Source: Streptomyces piniterrae
GTDB lineage: Bacteria; Actinomycetota; Actinomycetes; Streptomycetales; Streptomycetaceae
Direction: 5' to 3'
DNA length: 64,000 bases
Assembly: GCF_005048155.1 (NCBI RefSeq)
Contig: NZ_SUMB01000012.1
Location: forward strand, 62,001 to 126,000
A program made the translations under genes and the position numbers. Of this stretch, positions 52,329 to 60,636 are shown piece after piece (position 1 is the stretch's first letter; every line of letters starts with the position of its first letter). Below the pieces are notes generated by a model. The model was not told where the DNA came from and ran no database searches. It was given only the letters and a program-made list of their open reading frames with translations.

Positions 52329-52772
52329 TCAGTCCGGCCGTACGGAATCCAGCAGGGTGGCGCACCGGCCGAGCAGAGCGACCAGCGTGGCCCGCTCCTC
52401 GTCCGTGAACTCGTCGGACAGCGCGCGCTCGACGCGCACGGCACGGGCGTCCGCGTCGTCCATGACGGCCTGGCCCTGTTCGGTCAGCCGGGTCTCCAGG
52501 ACGTTCTTGTGCCACTCGTGCGGGGTGCGCTCGATGAGGCCGTGCTCCTGGAGATTCTTCAGCACCGTGTTCATCGTCGGCGGCGTCACCCCGCAGGCCC
52601 GCGCCAGCGCCGCCGCGGAGATGCCGGGCTTCTCGGCGAGATAGAGCAGCGCGGCGTACTGCGGAACCGTCAGACCGGCCGGCTTGAGCGCCGCGTGCTT
52701 GGCGCCGTTGAGCGCCCGTTCGGCGAGCTTGATGGAGGCGCCGAGGCGCTCGGACACGGGCATGGACGTCAT
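52329..52772 (-). CDS. MarR-family transcriptional regulator
   Basis: A 147-residue MarR regulator. Dimer helices flank a winged helix: LTVPQYAALLYLAEKPGISAAALARACGVTPPTMNTVLKNLQEHGLIERTPH, then the wing VLETRLTEQGQAVMD and C-terminal helices. A palindrome 83-96 bp upstream, in the divergent promoter region, is the likely operator, so it probably represses both itself and the SMP-30-like gene and is released by a small ligand. Confidence 0.86.
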   Translation of the reverse strand: MTSMPVSERLGASIKLAERALNGAKHAALKPAGLTVPQYAALLYLAEKPGISAAALARACGVTPPTMNTVLKNLQEHGLIERTPHEWHKNVLETRLTEQGQAVMDDADARAVRVERALSDEFTDEERATLVALLGRCATLLDSVRPD

Positions 52773-52845
52773 CCCCGCATCGTAACGGCCGTATGGGGAG
52801 GAAGACCCTTGCCCATGCGTAAGCACTCGCATGGAGATGTGAACC

Positions 52846-52875
52846 TTGACGAACATTAGAGTTCTAATCTACCTT
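52846..52875 (+). promoter_or_regulatory. Promoter with a MarR-type operator in the spacer
   Basis: -35 TTGACG (52846-52851), 18-nt spacer, -10 TACCTT (52870-52875), directed to the SMP-30-like gene (ATG 52974). The perfect inverted repeat ATTAGA-GT-TCTAAT (52855-52868) fills the spacer, so binding would directly block polymerase. It also faces the divergent marR gene. Confidence 0.7.
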
Positions 52876-52973
52876 CGTGCTCGTTCTTCTAGCCGGTTCT
52901 CCCTACTCGTTCTCCCTACTCGCCCTTTCTGCTCGTTTGTCGTGGTTCTTCATTTCACCGAGAGGCATCCACC

Positions 52974-54026
52974 ATGTCCCGCACGATCCGGCACCGGCGT
53001 CGCGCTCTGACCGCGGCCGCCGTGGCCCTGACCGCCGCCTCCGCCATCCCCTTCGTCGTCACCGCGCAGGCGGACGCAGCCGCCTCGCATCCGGCCGCCG
53101 CGCGCGCCGCCGCCCAGCACGAGGGCCGCGCCCGGGTCTCACCCGCGTACGACCTGCCGGGCGACCGCGTCTATCCCGAGGGCATCGCCGCCGACCCCGT
53201 GAGCGGAGACCTCTACATCGGCTCGTACACGACCGGCGCCGTCTACAAGGCGACGCCCGGCCGGCGCACCGCCGAGGTGTTCCTGCCGGCCGGCACCGAC
53301 GGACGCACCACCGCGAACGGCCTGAAGGTCGACCGCTCCGGGCGCCTCTGGGTCACCGATTCGACGGCCGGCGTCGCCGTGTACGACCTGCGCAGTCGCG
53401 CGCTGATCGCGCGGTTCGATGTGACGGGATCGGCCAAGTCCTTTGTGAACGACCTGGCGATCACTCCGGACGGAACGGCGTATCTGACGGACAGCTACCG
53501 GTCCGTCCTCTACCGGGTCACGCCGCGGCAGTTGGCGTGGGCCGCGGCGCACGGCCGACGGGCCGAGCTGACCACCGCGTACGACCTGACCGGCCCGATC
53601 GGCCCGCACCCGGCCGACGCCGCCACGCTGAACGGCATCGTGGCCGACCGCTCGGGCCGCTATCTGCTGACCGCCGACATGACCGCCGGCACCCTCTACC
53701 GCGTCGACCTGGGCTCGGGGGCGGTGCGCCGGGTCGCGCTGCACGGCGGGGACGTCCGGCACGGCGACGGCCTCGAACTGCGCGGCGACACCTTGTGGGT
53801 CGCCCACAACGTCACCAACACGATCAGCCGCTGGCGCCTCTTCGACGATGGCGCGTCCGCGCGTGTGGAGCGCAAGGTCACCGACAAGGCGTTGCAGATC
53901 CCCACCACTCTGGTCCGCAGTCACGGGCGCACCCTCGTCGTGCGGTCCCAGTTCGACAAGGGCGGGCCCATGGGGCCCGGAGTGCCGCAGACGCCGTTCA
54001 CGGTGGCGGTCGTGAACGGCATCTGA
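52974..54026 (+). CDS. Secreted SMP-30/gluconolactonase-like beta-propeller protein
   Basis: A 350-residue exported protein. A signal (RRRALTAAAVALTAASAIPFVVTAQADA) is followed by a propeller with blades YPEGIAADPVSGDLYIGSY, ANGLKVDRSGRLWVTDS, VNDLAITPDGTAYLTDS and LNGIVADRSGRYLLTADM, the SMP-30/LRE repeat pattern. Metal-site residues (E in YPEGI, N in VNDL, D in later blades) appear to be kept, so lactonase-type activity is possible but unproven. Expression is probably controlled by the adjacent MarR protein. Confidence 0.85.
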   Translation: MSRTIRHRRRALTAAAVALTAASAIPFVVTAQADAAASHPAAARAAAQHEGRARVSPAYDLPGDRVYPEGIAADPVSGDLYIGSYTTGAVYKATPGRRTAEVFLPAGTDGRTTANGLKVDRSGRLWVTDSTAGVAVYDLRSRALIARFDVTGSAKSFVNDLAITPDGTAYLTDSYRSVLYRVTPRQLAWAAAHGRRAELTTAYDLTGPIGPHPADAATLNGIVADRSGRYLLTADMTAGTLYRVDLGSGAVRRVALHGGDVRHGDGLELRGDTLWVAHNVTNTISRWRLFDDGASARVERKVTDKALQIPTTLVRSHGRTLVVRSQFDKGGPMGPGVPQTPFTVAVVNGI

Positions 54027-54028
54027 CG

Positions 54029-54093
54029 CACCCGGCTCGACGAACCGGGGGTGAAGGAACGGCATGTGATGGCTCGTCAGCTCAACCGTTCCT
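54029..54093 (+). terminator. Two hairpins after the SMP-30-like gene
   Basis: CACCCGG pairs with CCGGGGGTG (54029-54053) and AGGAACGG pairs with CCGTTCCT (54055-54062, 54086-54093), extended by flanking GTG/CAC. They follow the stop directly and probably end transcription before the HTH gene. Confidence 0.5.
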
Positions 54094-54165
54094 CACTTTC
54101 CACCGTTCCCCATTTCCCCCCAACTTCCCTGTTGCTGCCTTCCGCGGGGAAGTTAGGGTGCTTTC

Positions 54166-54600
54166 GTGAACGATCGTTTCTACTCCGTGGAACAGGTCGC
54201 CGGACTGCTGGGTCTGCATCCCCGCACCATCCGCAATTACGTACGGGACGGGCGCCTGGCCGCGGTCCGCATCGGCAAGCAGTACCGGATCGCGCACCGG
54301 GATCTGGAATCGCTCACCGGTCGTACGGTGCCCGAGCCGCCGAGCGAGAAGGCCGGGCGGCAGCGGCATACCGAGGTGTCGAGCATTGTGGAAATCGACG
54401 CGATCGGCGCCGAGACGGCCAACCGCCTGACCACCCTCCTGATGACCTCGGCCGCCAACCGCGGCCCGGGTGACGGGCCGCCCCTGCGGATCGAGACGGC
54501 CTACGACGAGGAGGGAGCCCGGTTGAAAGTCATCGTCCTGGGCGGCCTGGCGGACACCGCCCGGCTTTTCGACTACCTGGAGGGGGTGCTCGCGTCGTGA
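54166..54600 (+). CDS. Excisionase-type HTH DNA-binding protein
   Basis: A 144-residue protein. The first 50 residues are an excisionase/MerR-like winged helix (FYSVEQVAGLLGLHPRTIRNYVRDGRLAAVRIGKQYRIAHRDL), and the remaining 90 form a separate domain (AETANRLTTLLMTSA, LKVIVLGGLADTARLFDYLEGVL) that may bind a ligand or dimerise. No integrase or att site is near, so it is likely a stand-alone regulator. GTG start. A GC-rich hairpin follows. Confidence 0.78.
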   Translation: MNDRFYSVEQVAGLLGLHPRTIRNYVRDGRLAAVRIGKQYRIAHRDLESLTGRTVPEPPSEKAGRQRHTEVSSIVEIDAIGAETANRLTTLLMTSAANRGPGDGPPLRIETAYDEEGARLKVIVLGGLADTARLFDYLEGVLAS

Positions 54601-54608
54601 CCCTGCGC

Positions 54609-54642
54609 AGCTGCCCGGCCGCGGGTTGTCGGCCGGGCGGCT
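54609..54642 (+). terminator. Hairpin after the HTH gene
   Basis: AGCTGCCCGGCC pairs with GGCCGGGCGGCT with one G-T pair around a 10-nt loop, starting 9 bp after the stop. Confidence 0.65.
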
Positions 54643-54721
54643 GCCGTACTCCCTGGGGCGCGGCTCTTGTGGCGGCGAACCCCTGCAAGGAACTCGCCGA
54701 CTTCCAGCGTCGAACGGGGAA

Positions 54722-55267
54722 TCAACGGCGCGGCGTTGGCCGCCGCTGAATCCTGTACGCGTCGCGCAGCAGGCCGGGAACCGCTCGGCGGTGTACCGCG
54801 GACAGCAGTGACCACACGCGTGTCGCTATCGGGCGGTCGTAGCGGACGAACGTGGCCAACGACACCTGCCCGTCGTCGACCCGGACGGCGAGACCGCCCG
54901 TCAGCATCCAGGAGTGGGCCTTGAGCACGATCGTTCTGTCACCGCGGTCGATGATCTGCCATCCGGCCACGTGATCCGCTGATGATCCCCGCCCCTTCAA
55001 ACGCAGGCCAAGAAGTACCCGCCAGGTCAGTTGGCCTCGTAGGCCCGCGACGTCGTCGAACGCCGCACGGGCCCACTGCTCCGGTGACCTGTGTGAGGCG
55101 TCCTGCGTGGTGAGTGTGAAGAGGTCGATGTAGTCGGGGTCGGTCATGGGGCTGAGAGCGCGGATCGCCTGGGGAATGTCGTGCTCTTGGCGACCGATCG
55201 GTAGGCGATCGGCCCCGTTCGACCCGTCTCGGTGGAGGCGACGGCTGGTTCCAGTTCGCACCTGCAT
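54722..55267 (-). CDS. DUF2867-type protein
   Basis: A 181-residue protein. DPDYIDLFTLTTQDASHRSPEQWARAAFDDV and VAGWQIIDRGDRTIVLKAHSWMLTGGLAVRVDDGQVSLATFVRYDRP match the DUF2867 family, often found as a C-terminal domain of NAD-binding proteins but also alone. Function is unknown. The RBS for the ATG at 55267 is too close (TTAGGAG directly before it), and a second Met forty codons in (55147) is an alternative start. An inverted repeat lies 60-75 bp upstream. Confidence 0.7.
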   Translation of the reverse strand: MQVRTGTSRRLHRDGSNGADRLPIGRQEHDIPQAIRALSPMTDPDYIDLFTLTTQDASHRSPEQWARAAFDDVAGLRGQLTWRVLLGLRLKGRGSSADHVAGWQIIDRGDRTIVLKAHSWMLTGGLAVRVDDGQVSLATFVRYDRPIATRVWSLLSAVHRRAVPGLLRDAYRIQRRPTPRR

Positions 55268-55324
55268 CTCCTAACTGCCTTAGGGCGAGCCCGAGTTGCG
55301 GCATCGTCGACTCAACGTAACATC

Positions 55325-55340
55325 CGTACATGTGTGTACG
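55325..55340. promoter_or_regulatory. Inverted repeat operator between divergent genes
   Basis: CGTACA-TGTG-TGTACG is a perfect inverted repeat with 6-bp arms and a 4-bp spacer between the DUF2867 gene (minus) and the small gene at 55402 (plus). The TAAC/GTTA bases flanking it extend the symmetry imperfectly. A TetR-type site is a reasonable guess. Confidence 0.5.
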
Positions 55341-55401
55341 TTAGTTGGGGTGGATGGGTAGGCGGGTGGGGCCGACGGGGCTCTGCGTAGGGTGGTGGCC
55401 C

Positions 55402-55677
55402 GTGACAGAGGCACGACGGCGGTGGCCCAAGCTGGACCCCGACAGCGGCGTCGAGGACGTGACGTTGCTCATCCTGGAATGGCTCGGCGAGCAGGGCGTA
55501 GGGGCCATGATCCGGGTCGATGCGGAGCGCATGCGGGAAGGCCGGCCGGCTTGGACGTTCGCCGCCGGTGGTGGACCGTTGGCCGGCGGGCTGAGAGCTG
55601 ATGGGGCCTCAGTTGCCCAGTGCATGGGCAGGGCACTGCATCGACTGCGAGAAGCCGGGCTGGATGTTCCCTTCTGA
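55402..55677 (+). CDS. Small protein of unknown function
   Basis: A 91-residue protein with DSGVEDVTLLILEWLGEQGVGAMIRVDAERM and GASVAQCMGRALHRLREAGLDVPF, alpha/beta composition, no Cys pair, no membrane segment. I recognise no family. The GTG at 55402 has AGGGTGGTGG upstream; a longer frame starting at 55345 runs through the operator region. Confidence 0.6.
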   Translation: MTEARRRWPKLDPDSGVEDVTLLILEWLGEQGVGAMIRVDAERMREGRPAWTFAAGGGPLAGGLRADGASVAQCMGRALHRLREAGLDVPF

Positions 55678-56122
55678 GGTGGGAGCGGAGCGCCCCGCCG
55701 CGCTCGGCCCGGACGTCCCGGACGTCTCCGCGTGGCAGCGTCGGGGCCGTGAGGGGATCCTGAGAAGACCGTGCGGGGCTTGGCGGGGCGGCCTGTGGCG
55801 AAGGCGGGATGGCGGCGGAACACAGGCGTTCTGCGGCCCCGGCCGTCCAGCCGCACACGCAGCGTGATCTCGCCGCCCCGACGGCGGAACCGCAGACGCT
55901 CTGGGGCACGGACGGGCCGCGCAGATGACCGGCGCCGCGAGAGCGCTGGTCGGGGCCTCAGGCGTCACTCAAGCGGCTCAGTCCGACTGGTCCGGCCGGG
56001 TGGCGCGATGGTCGCATGGATGAGCGGGTGGGGCCGAATGAACCAAGCGAACCGGATTTGCCGGACGAGCAGTCCGGCAGCCCCCGCCCGCGTCCCAAGG
56101 GTGCCCGAGCAAGGAGACCGCC
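55678..56122. other. Non-coding stretch
   Basis: About 445 bp. Frames here lack an RBS and protein-like composition. A 51-codon frame opens at 56016 and overlaps the next gene out of frame; I do not support it. AAGGAGACC at the end is the RBS of the following gene. Confidence 0.45.
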
Positions 56123-56419
56123 ATGTACGAGATGCGCGCCGGCGCCGCGACAACCGGAACCACCGGGCTGACGTGGCACGTCATGACGAAGAGCGGCAGC
56201 ATGACGGAGAGCGACAGCGTCGGAACTACATTGTGCGGACGCCGGCTCACCACCAGTCTGCGACCGTCCGCCGATGAGGACACCGCGACCGATCGCTACT
56301 GCGCACCGTGTATGGACACCCTCCGTGCCACGCTGACGAACGAGGGAGGCGGCCCGTCGCAGCGGCACCGCCTGTCAGACCTCGGTGAGGGAATGGCCGG
56401 CGAGTGCGCCCCCGCGTGA
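56123..56419 (+). CDS. Small protein with two Cys motifs
   Basis: A 98-residue protein. TTLCGRRL and DRYCAPCMDTLRATL place three Cys in a treble-clef-like arrangement that may bind zinc. The rest is Thr/Ser-rich. Small Streptomyces proteins of this form occur in mobile or accessory regions, but no function is known. AAGGAGACCGCC precedes the ATG. Confidence 0.65.
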   Translation: MYEMRAGAATTGTTGLTWHVMTKSGSMTESDSVGTTLCGRRLTTSLRPSADEDTATDRYCAPCMDTLRATLTNEGGGPSQRHRLSDLGEGMAGECAPA

Positions 56420-56478
56420 CGGAGTGCATTCGGGCAGGCACAAGGTGAGGCTCCGGGCCTGGCCCGTGGGCCCGGCCC

Positions 56479-56628
56479 TCAGTCCCACTCGGGGGCGATG
56501 ACCTGGTAGGTCTTCGTCCAGGTGGCTCCGCATCGGCAGGTGAACTGTTCGAGCAGTTCACCGGCGTCCGAGATGGCCACCCCGTGGTTCACATGGACGT
56601 GTGCATGCTGACTCATGGCGGGGCTCAT
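56479..56628 (-). CDS. 49-residue Cys-containing small protein
   Basis: A 49-residue peptide: HAHVHVNHG, then GELLEQFTCRCGATWTKTYQV. His residues and the CxC pair suggest a metal site. GGAGAGC stands before the ATG at 56628; an ATG four codons in is possible. No family recognised. It converges on the 56123 gene. Confidence 0.55.
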   Translation of the reverse strand: MSPAMSQHAHVHVNHGVAISDAGELLEQFTCRCGATWTKTYQVIAPEWD

Positions 56629-56877
56629 GGGGTGCTCTCCGTTACGGGCGGGTCCTCGGTGGGACCGCCCCGTTGGTGGGCATTCGTCGCCATGGTGTGC
56701 ACGCCCCGCCCTGTGCACCAATGACCCAGGTCACATCCACCCCCTCCCCTCGCGTCACACCCCTGCGAGGAGCCGTGCGCGTGGGTCGTTGCTGTCCTGC
56801 CGCAGCCGGTCCGTGCGGTGGGTGATTGCGTCGATACGGACGGCGAGCTGGGGTGGCTCTGTTGCGGGTGGGGACGG

Positions 56878-57999
56878 TCAGGGCTGTGGTGTGGGATCGG
56901 TGTACCGAAGAAGTACTCCCACGCCCTCGTGAAGCCGCAACTGATCCTCGGGGACGAGGATCAGTTCCGCCCCCGTCCCCACCAGCGCCCGGGTCAGTGC
57001 CGCGTCAGCGCGCTCCCGGCGGACGGTTCGCACGCCGTAGGACCGCAACTCGTCCTCTGTGACGGCGAGTTGACTGGGCTCCGGGCCCACCCACAGGCGC
57101 ACCGGCGACTCGGGATGGTTGTTGAGGAAGAGCGCTCTGACCTGGCCTCGCTGCAGAGCCGAGACGGTGGCCGCCAGGCCTTCGGCAATTGCTCCGTCAT
57201 GTGCCCGCTGCGAGAGGAACGCCCCGAGGAGCGCGCGGTCGTGGGCGGCCATCCGCCCGCTGAGCAGGTGGTCGAGTTGTTCCTCCAGGAGTGCGCGCCC
57301 CGGCGGTGGTTCGGCGCCTCGTTCGGTGGCGGCGCCTCGCTCGGCGGTGGTGAGCCGGGCGCGCAGGTACCCGGGGAGGCGGCGGGCCAGGATGCCCCGT
57401 GCCCAGGTTTCTCCCGCGAGCACCAGTATTTCGGTACCGAGCCGCCGAGCCTGGGTCTCCAGCTGTTTGGCGAGCTGCTCGGCCGCGCGCGGCCATGCGG
57501 CCACGGGGACCTTCTCGTGAACCCGCTCTCCGGGCGTCACCTTGGTCAGTGGCCAGGTCCCCGCCTCGGAGTCGAAGCGTACGGTGCGGGGCGCATCGGT
57601 GGAGTGCCGTCCAGAGTAGTGGACCCGCACGGCCTGGTAGGGGATCTCGGGCGCGTGCTGGGCCACGAGCGGCATGGTGTCCGGGAGCGACCCGAAGTGG
57701 GCCGTGTCGTGCGCCGGAGGGCTGGGCAGTTCGCCTTGCAGGGCGAGCTCCCCGTGCGCGGTGAACAGGGCTTGCCCGTGCATGCCGGGCACATCCGCGT
57801 CACTGCCCACGGTGCCGGCGACAGCGCCTATCGAATCCGGGTCGGCGCCTTCGGCCACCAAGGTCTCCCGCAGCCGCCGCCAGCGCACCGCGATGGCGGT
57901 GTCAGGATCCGCGATGGCGCTGTCACGCGAGGTGTCCAGATAGACCGAGGCGAACGGGCCGGACTCCTTGTAGAGGGGTTCGAGGAAGGAGAGTCTCAT
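56878..57999 (-). CDS. baeRF-type (bacterial eRF1-like) protein
   Basis: A 373-residue protein of the bacterial/archaeal eRF1-like group. MRLSFLEPLYKESGPFASVYLDTSRD opens the fold, VRVHYSGRH and DRALLGAFLSQRAHDGAIAEGLAATVSALQRGQVRALFLN continue it, and VGTGAELILVPEDQL closes it. The family is related to release factors and to Vms1-type proteins and is proposed to act on stalled ribosomes or hydrolyse peptidyl-tRNA; this is not proven for bacterial members. AGGAG lies 6 nt before the ATG at 57999. Divergent from the ankyrin gene. Confidence 0.8.
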   Translation of the reverse strand: MRLSFLEPLYKESGPFASVYLDTSRDSAIADPDTAIAVRWRRLRETLVAEGADPDSIGAVAGTVGSDADVPGMHGQALFTAHGELALQGELPSPPAHDTAHFGSLPDTMPLVAQHAPEIPYQAVRVHYSGRHSTDAPRTVRFDSEAGTWPLTKVTPGERVHEKVPVAAWPRAAEQLAKQLETQARRLGTEILVLAGETWARGILARRLPGYLRARLTTAERGAATERGAEPPPGRALLEEQLDHLLSGRMAAHDRALLGAFLSQRAHDGAIAEGLAATVSALQRGQVRALFLNNHPESPVRLWVGPEPSQLAVTEDELRSYGVRTVRRERADAALTRALVGTGAELILVPEDQLRLHEGVGVLLRYTDPTPQP

Positions 58000-58366
58000 G
58001 TGCCACTCCTGTGTTGCCGTTGCCGCTCCCTGTAGTTGTCGCCACTCCGTGCCGTGGTGCGCCCGCATCTCCATGGTGCGCCCGCAGCCGCCCGACGTCA
58101 GCCGCCGCGGCTGAGGGTCTAGGGCACTGCTGGTCCGCCGCCAACAAGATCGTCCCGTACACCCTGAGTCGCATGCGGGTGGTCCTTCGGTCTGACAGAC
58201 GGGCGCCAGAGCGCTGTCAGACTGAAGAGATTCATAGAGATTCGTGCGGGTGCAGAGAGATTCATACACAGAGCGATGCGCGCAGCGAGACACATGCAAC
58301 GTGCATCGCCGGCAGCGGGGACATCGCCCAGTACCGGGCGGCGTGCACAAGAAGAGGGGGGCCGGC
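58000..58366. promoter_or_regulatory. Divergent region with an inverted repeat and direct repeats
   Basis: The inverted repeat GTCTGACAG (58190-58198) / CTGTCAGAC (58214-58222) is followed by direct repeats of AGAGATTCATA (starting 58226 and 58256) with a diverged copy (AGAGATTCGT) between. They lie between the baeRF gene (minus) and the ankyrin gene (plus), so regulation of either is possible. Confidence 0.5.
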
Positions 58367-59125
58367 GTGGCCAAAACGCTGACTGAGCGGCTCATCGGCG
58401 CCATATACGAAGAGAGAGCGGACCGGGTGGAGAAGCTCCTGCGTACAGGGGCCTCCCCTTCCGCGGCGAGTGCCGACGGCGAGACCCCGGTGTATCTGGC
58501 CGCGGTGTCGGGAGCGGCGGACATCGTGCGTCTGCTCCTGGAAGCGGGCGCCTCACCCGATGAGGAGAGCCGGGGCGACGGGAGCCAAGGGCTGCCGCTC
58601 TGCGCCGCGGCCTGCTGGGGCCACAGCGCGGCGGTGCGGGAACTGCTCTCCCACGGCGCGAATCCCGATCTCAGGGAAGACGACGGCACCGGCTTCACCG
58701 CTCTGCTGTGGGCGGCCACCGGAGGTCACCACGAGACCGTCCAGCTCCTGTTGGAGGCGGACGCCGATCCCGATGCCGGCATCCGCGACCGCACTCCGCT
58801 GATGGCCGCGGCCGAATTCGGAGCGACCGGCGTTGTGCGGAGCCTGCTGTGCCACGGCGCCGACGCCCGCCGCGCCGACGCTCAGGGTCGTACGGCGCTG
58901 GACCTGGCACGCGCCTGGTGCGGCAAGGATGTCGCGGCGGAACTGCGCAAGCAGGCGATGGTCGGGCCGGACGACACCTGCGAGGTCTCCCGCAGTACTC
59001 GGCCCGACGGCACCGAGCTGATCGTGCTCAGTGCCGGCTCGTCGGGTTCGGGTGGGGCGTATTGGGAGAAGGGGACGGGGCACGCCGCCATCGTGGACCT
59101 GCTTGTGGAGCACTTGACCCACTGA
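58367..59125 (+). CDS. Ankyrin-repeat protein
   Basis: A 252-residue cytosolic protein with four or five ankyrin repeats (about 15-185): DGETPVYLAAVSGAADIVRLLLEAGASPD, LPLCAAACWGHSAAVRELLSHGANPD, TALLWAATGGHHETVQLLLEADADPD, TPLMAAAEFGATGVVRSLLCHGADA, followed by a 70-residue C-terminal part rich in Ser/Gly. Ankyrin stacks mediate protein contacts; the partner is unknown. GTG start at 58367 with GAGGGG upstream; a GTG at 58343 is possible. Confidence 0.85.
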   Translation: MAKTLTERLIGAIYEERADRVEKLLRTGASPSAASADGETPVYLAAVSGAADIVRLLLEAGASPDEESRGDGSQGLPLCAAACWGHSAAVRELLSHGANPDLREDDGTGFTALLWAATGGHHETVQLLLEADADPDAGIRDRTPLMAAAEFGATGVVRSLLCHGADARRADAQGRTALDLARAWCGKDVAAELRKQAMVGPDDTCEVSRSTRPDGTELIVLSAGSSGSGGAYWEKGTGHAAIVDLLVEHLTH

Positions 59126-59389
59126 GAGCACATGGCCCACTGAGAGCCATGTGCCGCCGGCCGACGGGCTTTCAAGAGTGGGCCTCGCTCTCCAAGATGA
59201 TCTGGCCGAAGTTCGCCCCGGGGCACCCGCTGCCTGCTGCCCCGGGTGCGGCAGGATGGCAGCTTGTGTCGGGGCTTCCGCGGATGTCCCGGCGCACTCA
59301 CAGTTCTAGAGACAAGCAGGTGGCAAGGTGACGAAACGTTACATCCGGTGCTCGGCAGAGCTGTTTCTCCGGGCAGTGGGAGCCGGCCG

Positions 59390-60466
59390 GTGAACCGTGC
59401 TCTGACACTGCATGACTTCATCGTCGCCGGGGCCGCGCTGGCCGCCGGAATCGTGGCCGGCCTGTTTCTGCGGGCGACGATGCGATGGCTCGCCAGACAC
59501 GCCGGCAGAACACGGTGGAGCGGCGACGACGTGATTGTGGACGCGTTGCGCTCCGTGGTGCCCTGGGCGGCGATATGCGGCGGCCTGGCGGCGGCCGGCG
59601 CGGCGCTCCCGCTGACGCCGACGGTCGGACAGAACGTCAACCGGGCCCTGGCCGTGCTGCTCATCCTGGTCGTCACGCTCACCGCGGCCCGGGTGATCAC
59701 CGGTCTGGTGAAGTCCCTGGCCCAGTCCCGATCCGGAGTGGCCGGTTCGGCCACCATCTTCGCCAACATCACCCGCATAGTGGTGCTGGCGATGGGCGTC
59801 CTCGTCGTGCTGCAAACCCTGGGCGTCTCGATAGCCCCGCTGCTCACCGCGTTGGGTGTGGGTGGTCTCGCGGTGGCCCTGGCGTTGCAGGACACCCTCG
59901 CCAACCTCTTCGCTGGGGTGCACGTCCTCGCCTCGAAGACCGTGCAGCCGGGTGACTACATCCGGCTCAGCAGCGGCGAGGAAGGATATGTCGTCGACAT
60001 CAACTGGCGGAATACCGTTGTGCGCCAGCTTTCCAACAACCTGGTCATCATCCCCAATGCCCAACTGGCCGGCACCAATATGACCAACTTCACCCGGCCG
60101 GAACAGCAGCTGTCGATCCTGGTGCAGGTGGGAGTCGGCTACGACAGCGATCTCGACCATGTCGAACGGGTCACCACCGAGGTCGTCGCAAGCGTGATGA
60201 AGGACGTCACCGGTGCGCTTCCGGAGCATGAACCCGCCGTCCGTTTCCATACATTCGGGGATTCCCGAATCGGCTTCACGGTGATCCTCGGGGTCGGCGA
60301 ATTCAGCGACCAGTACCGGATCAAGCACGAGTTCATCAAGCGCCTGCACCAGCGGTACCGGGATGAGGGCATCAGGATTCCCGCCCCGGCGCGGACCGTG
60401 GCATTGCAGCAGACCGACGGAGTCGTGATACCGCAGCAGCGTGGAACGTCGGACCTGGTGCCGTAG
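59390..60466 (+). CDS. MscS-type mechanosensitive channel
   Basis: A 358-residue channel protein. Three to five membrane helices (LTLHDFIVAGAALAAGIVAGLFL, AAICGGLAAAGAALP, ALAVLLILVVTLTAARVI, IVVLAMGVLVVLQTLG) precede the pore segment LLTALGVGGLAVALALQDTLANLFAGVHV and the cytosolic beta domain (VQPGDYIRLSSGEEGYVVDINWRNTVVRQLSNNLVIIPN), the MscS signature. It releases osmolytes at membrane stretch. GTG start at 59390 with GGGAG upstream. Tail is short and ends with a basic stretch. Confidence 0.9.
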   Translation: MNRALTLHDFIVAGAALAAGIVAGLFLRATMRWLARHAGRTRWSGDDVIVDALRSVVPWAAICGGLAAAGAALPLTPTVGQNVNRALAVLLILVVTLTAARVITGLVKSLAQSRSGVAGSATIFANITRIVVLAMGVLVVLQTLGVSIAPLLTALGVGGLAVALALQDTLANLFAGVHVLASKTVQPGDYIRLSSGEEGYVVDINWRNTVVRQLSNNLVIIPNAQLAGTNMTNFTRPEQQLSILVQVGVGYDSDLDHVERVTTEVVASVMKDVTGALPEHEPAVRFHTFGDSRIGFTVILGVGEFSDQYRIKHEFIKRLHQRYRDEGIRIPAPARTVALQQTDGVVIPQQRGTSDLVP

Positions 60467-60636
60467 GGGCGTGGGGCGACGGCCTGTACCCGTCAACCTC
60501 TTTGTGGGGGAGGGCAGATGGGCGACGACCCGATCCGCGGTCGTCGTCCACGGCCCCGTGTCCATTGCCGGCTCCTTCCCCGCCTTCCGGCAGGGGCGCC
60601 GGGGAACGGAAATCCCGGCTCGGTAGGATCTGAGGT

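Noticed and set aside
54166..54600. Excisionase gene of an integrated element
   Set aside because: Only the HTH domain resembles excisionase; no integrase, tRNA gene or att repeat is present in the window.
55678..56122. Short overlapping frames, for example from 56016
   Set aside because: They lack an RBS and run out of frame into the next gene; composition is Pro/Arg-rich and not protein-like.
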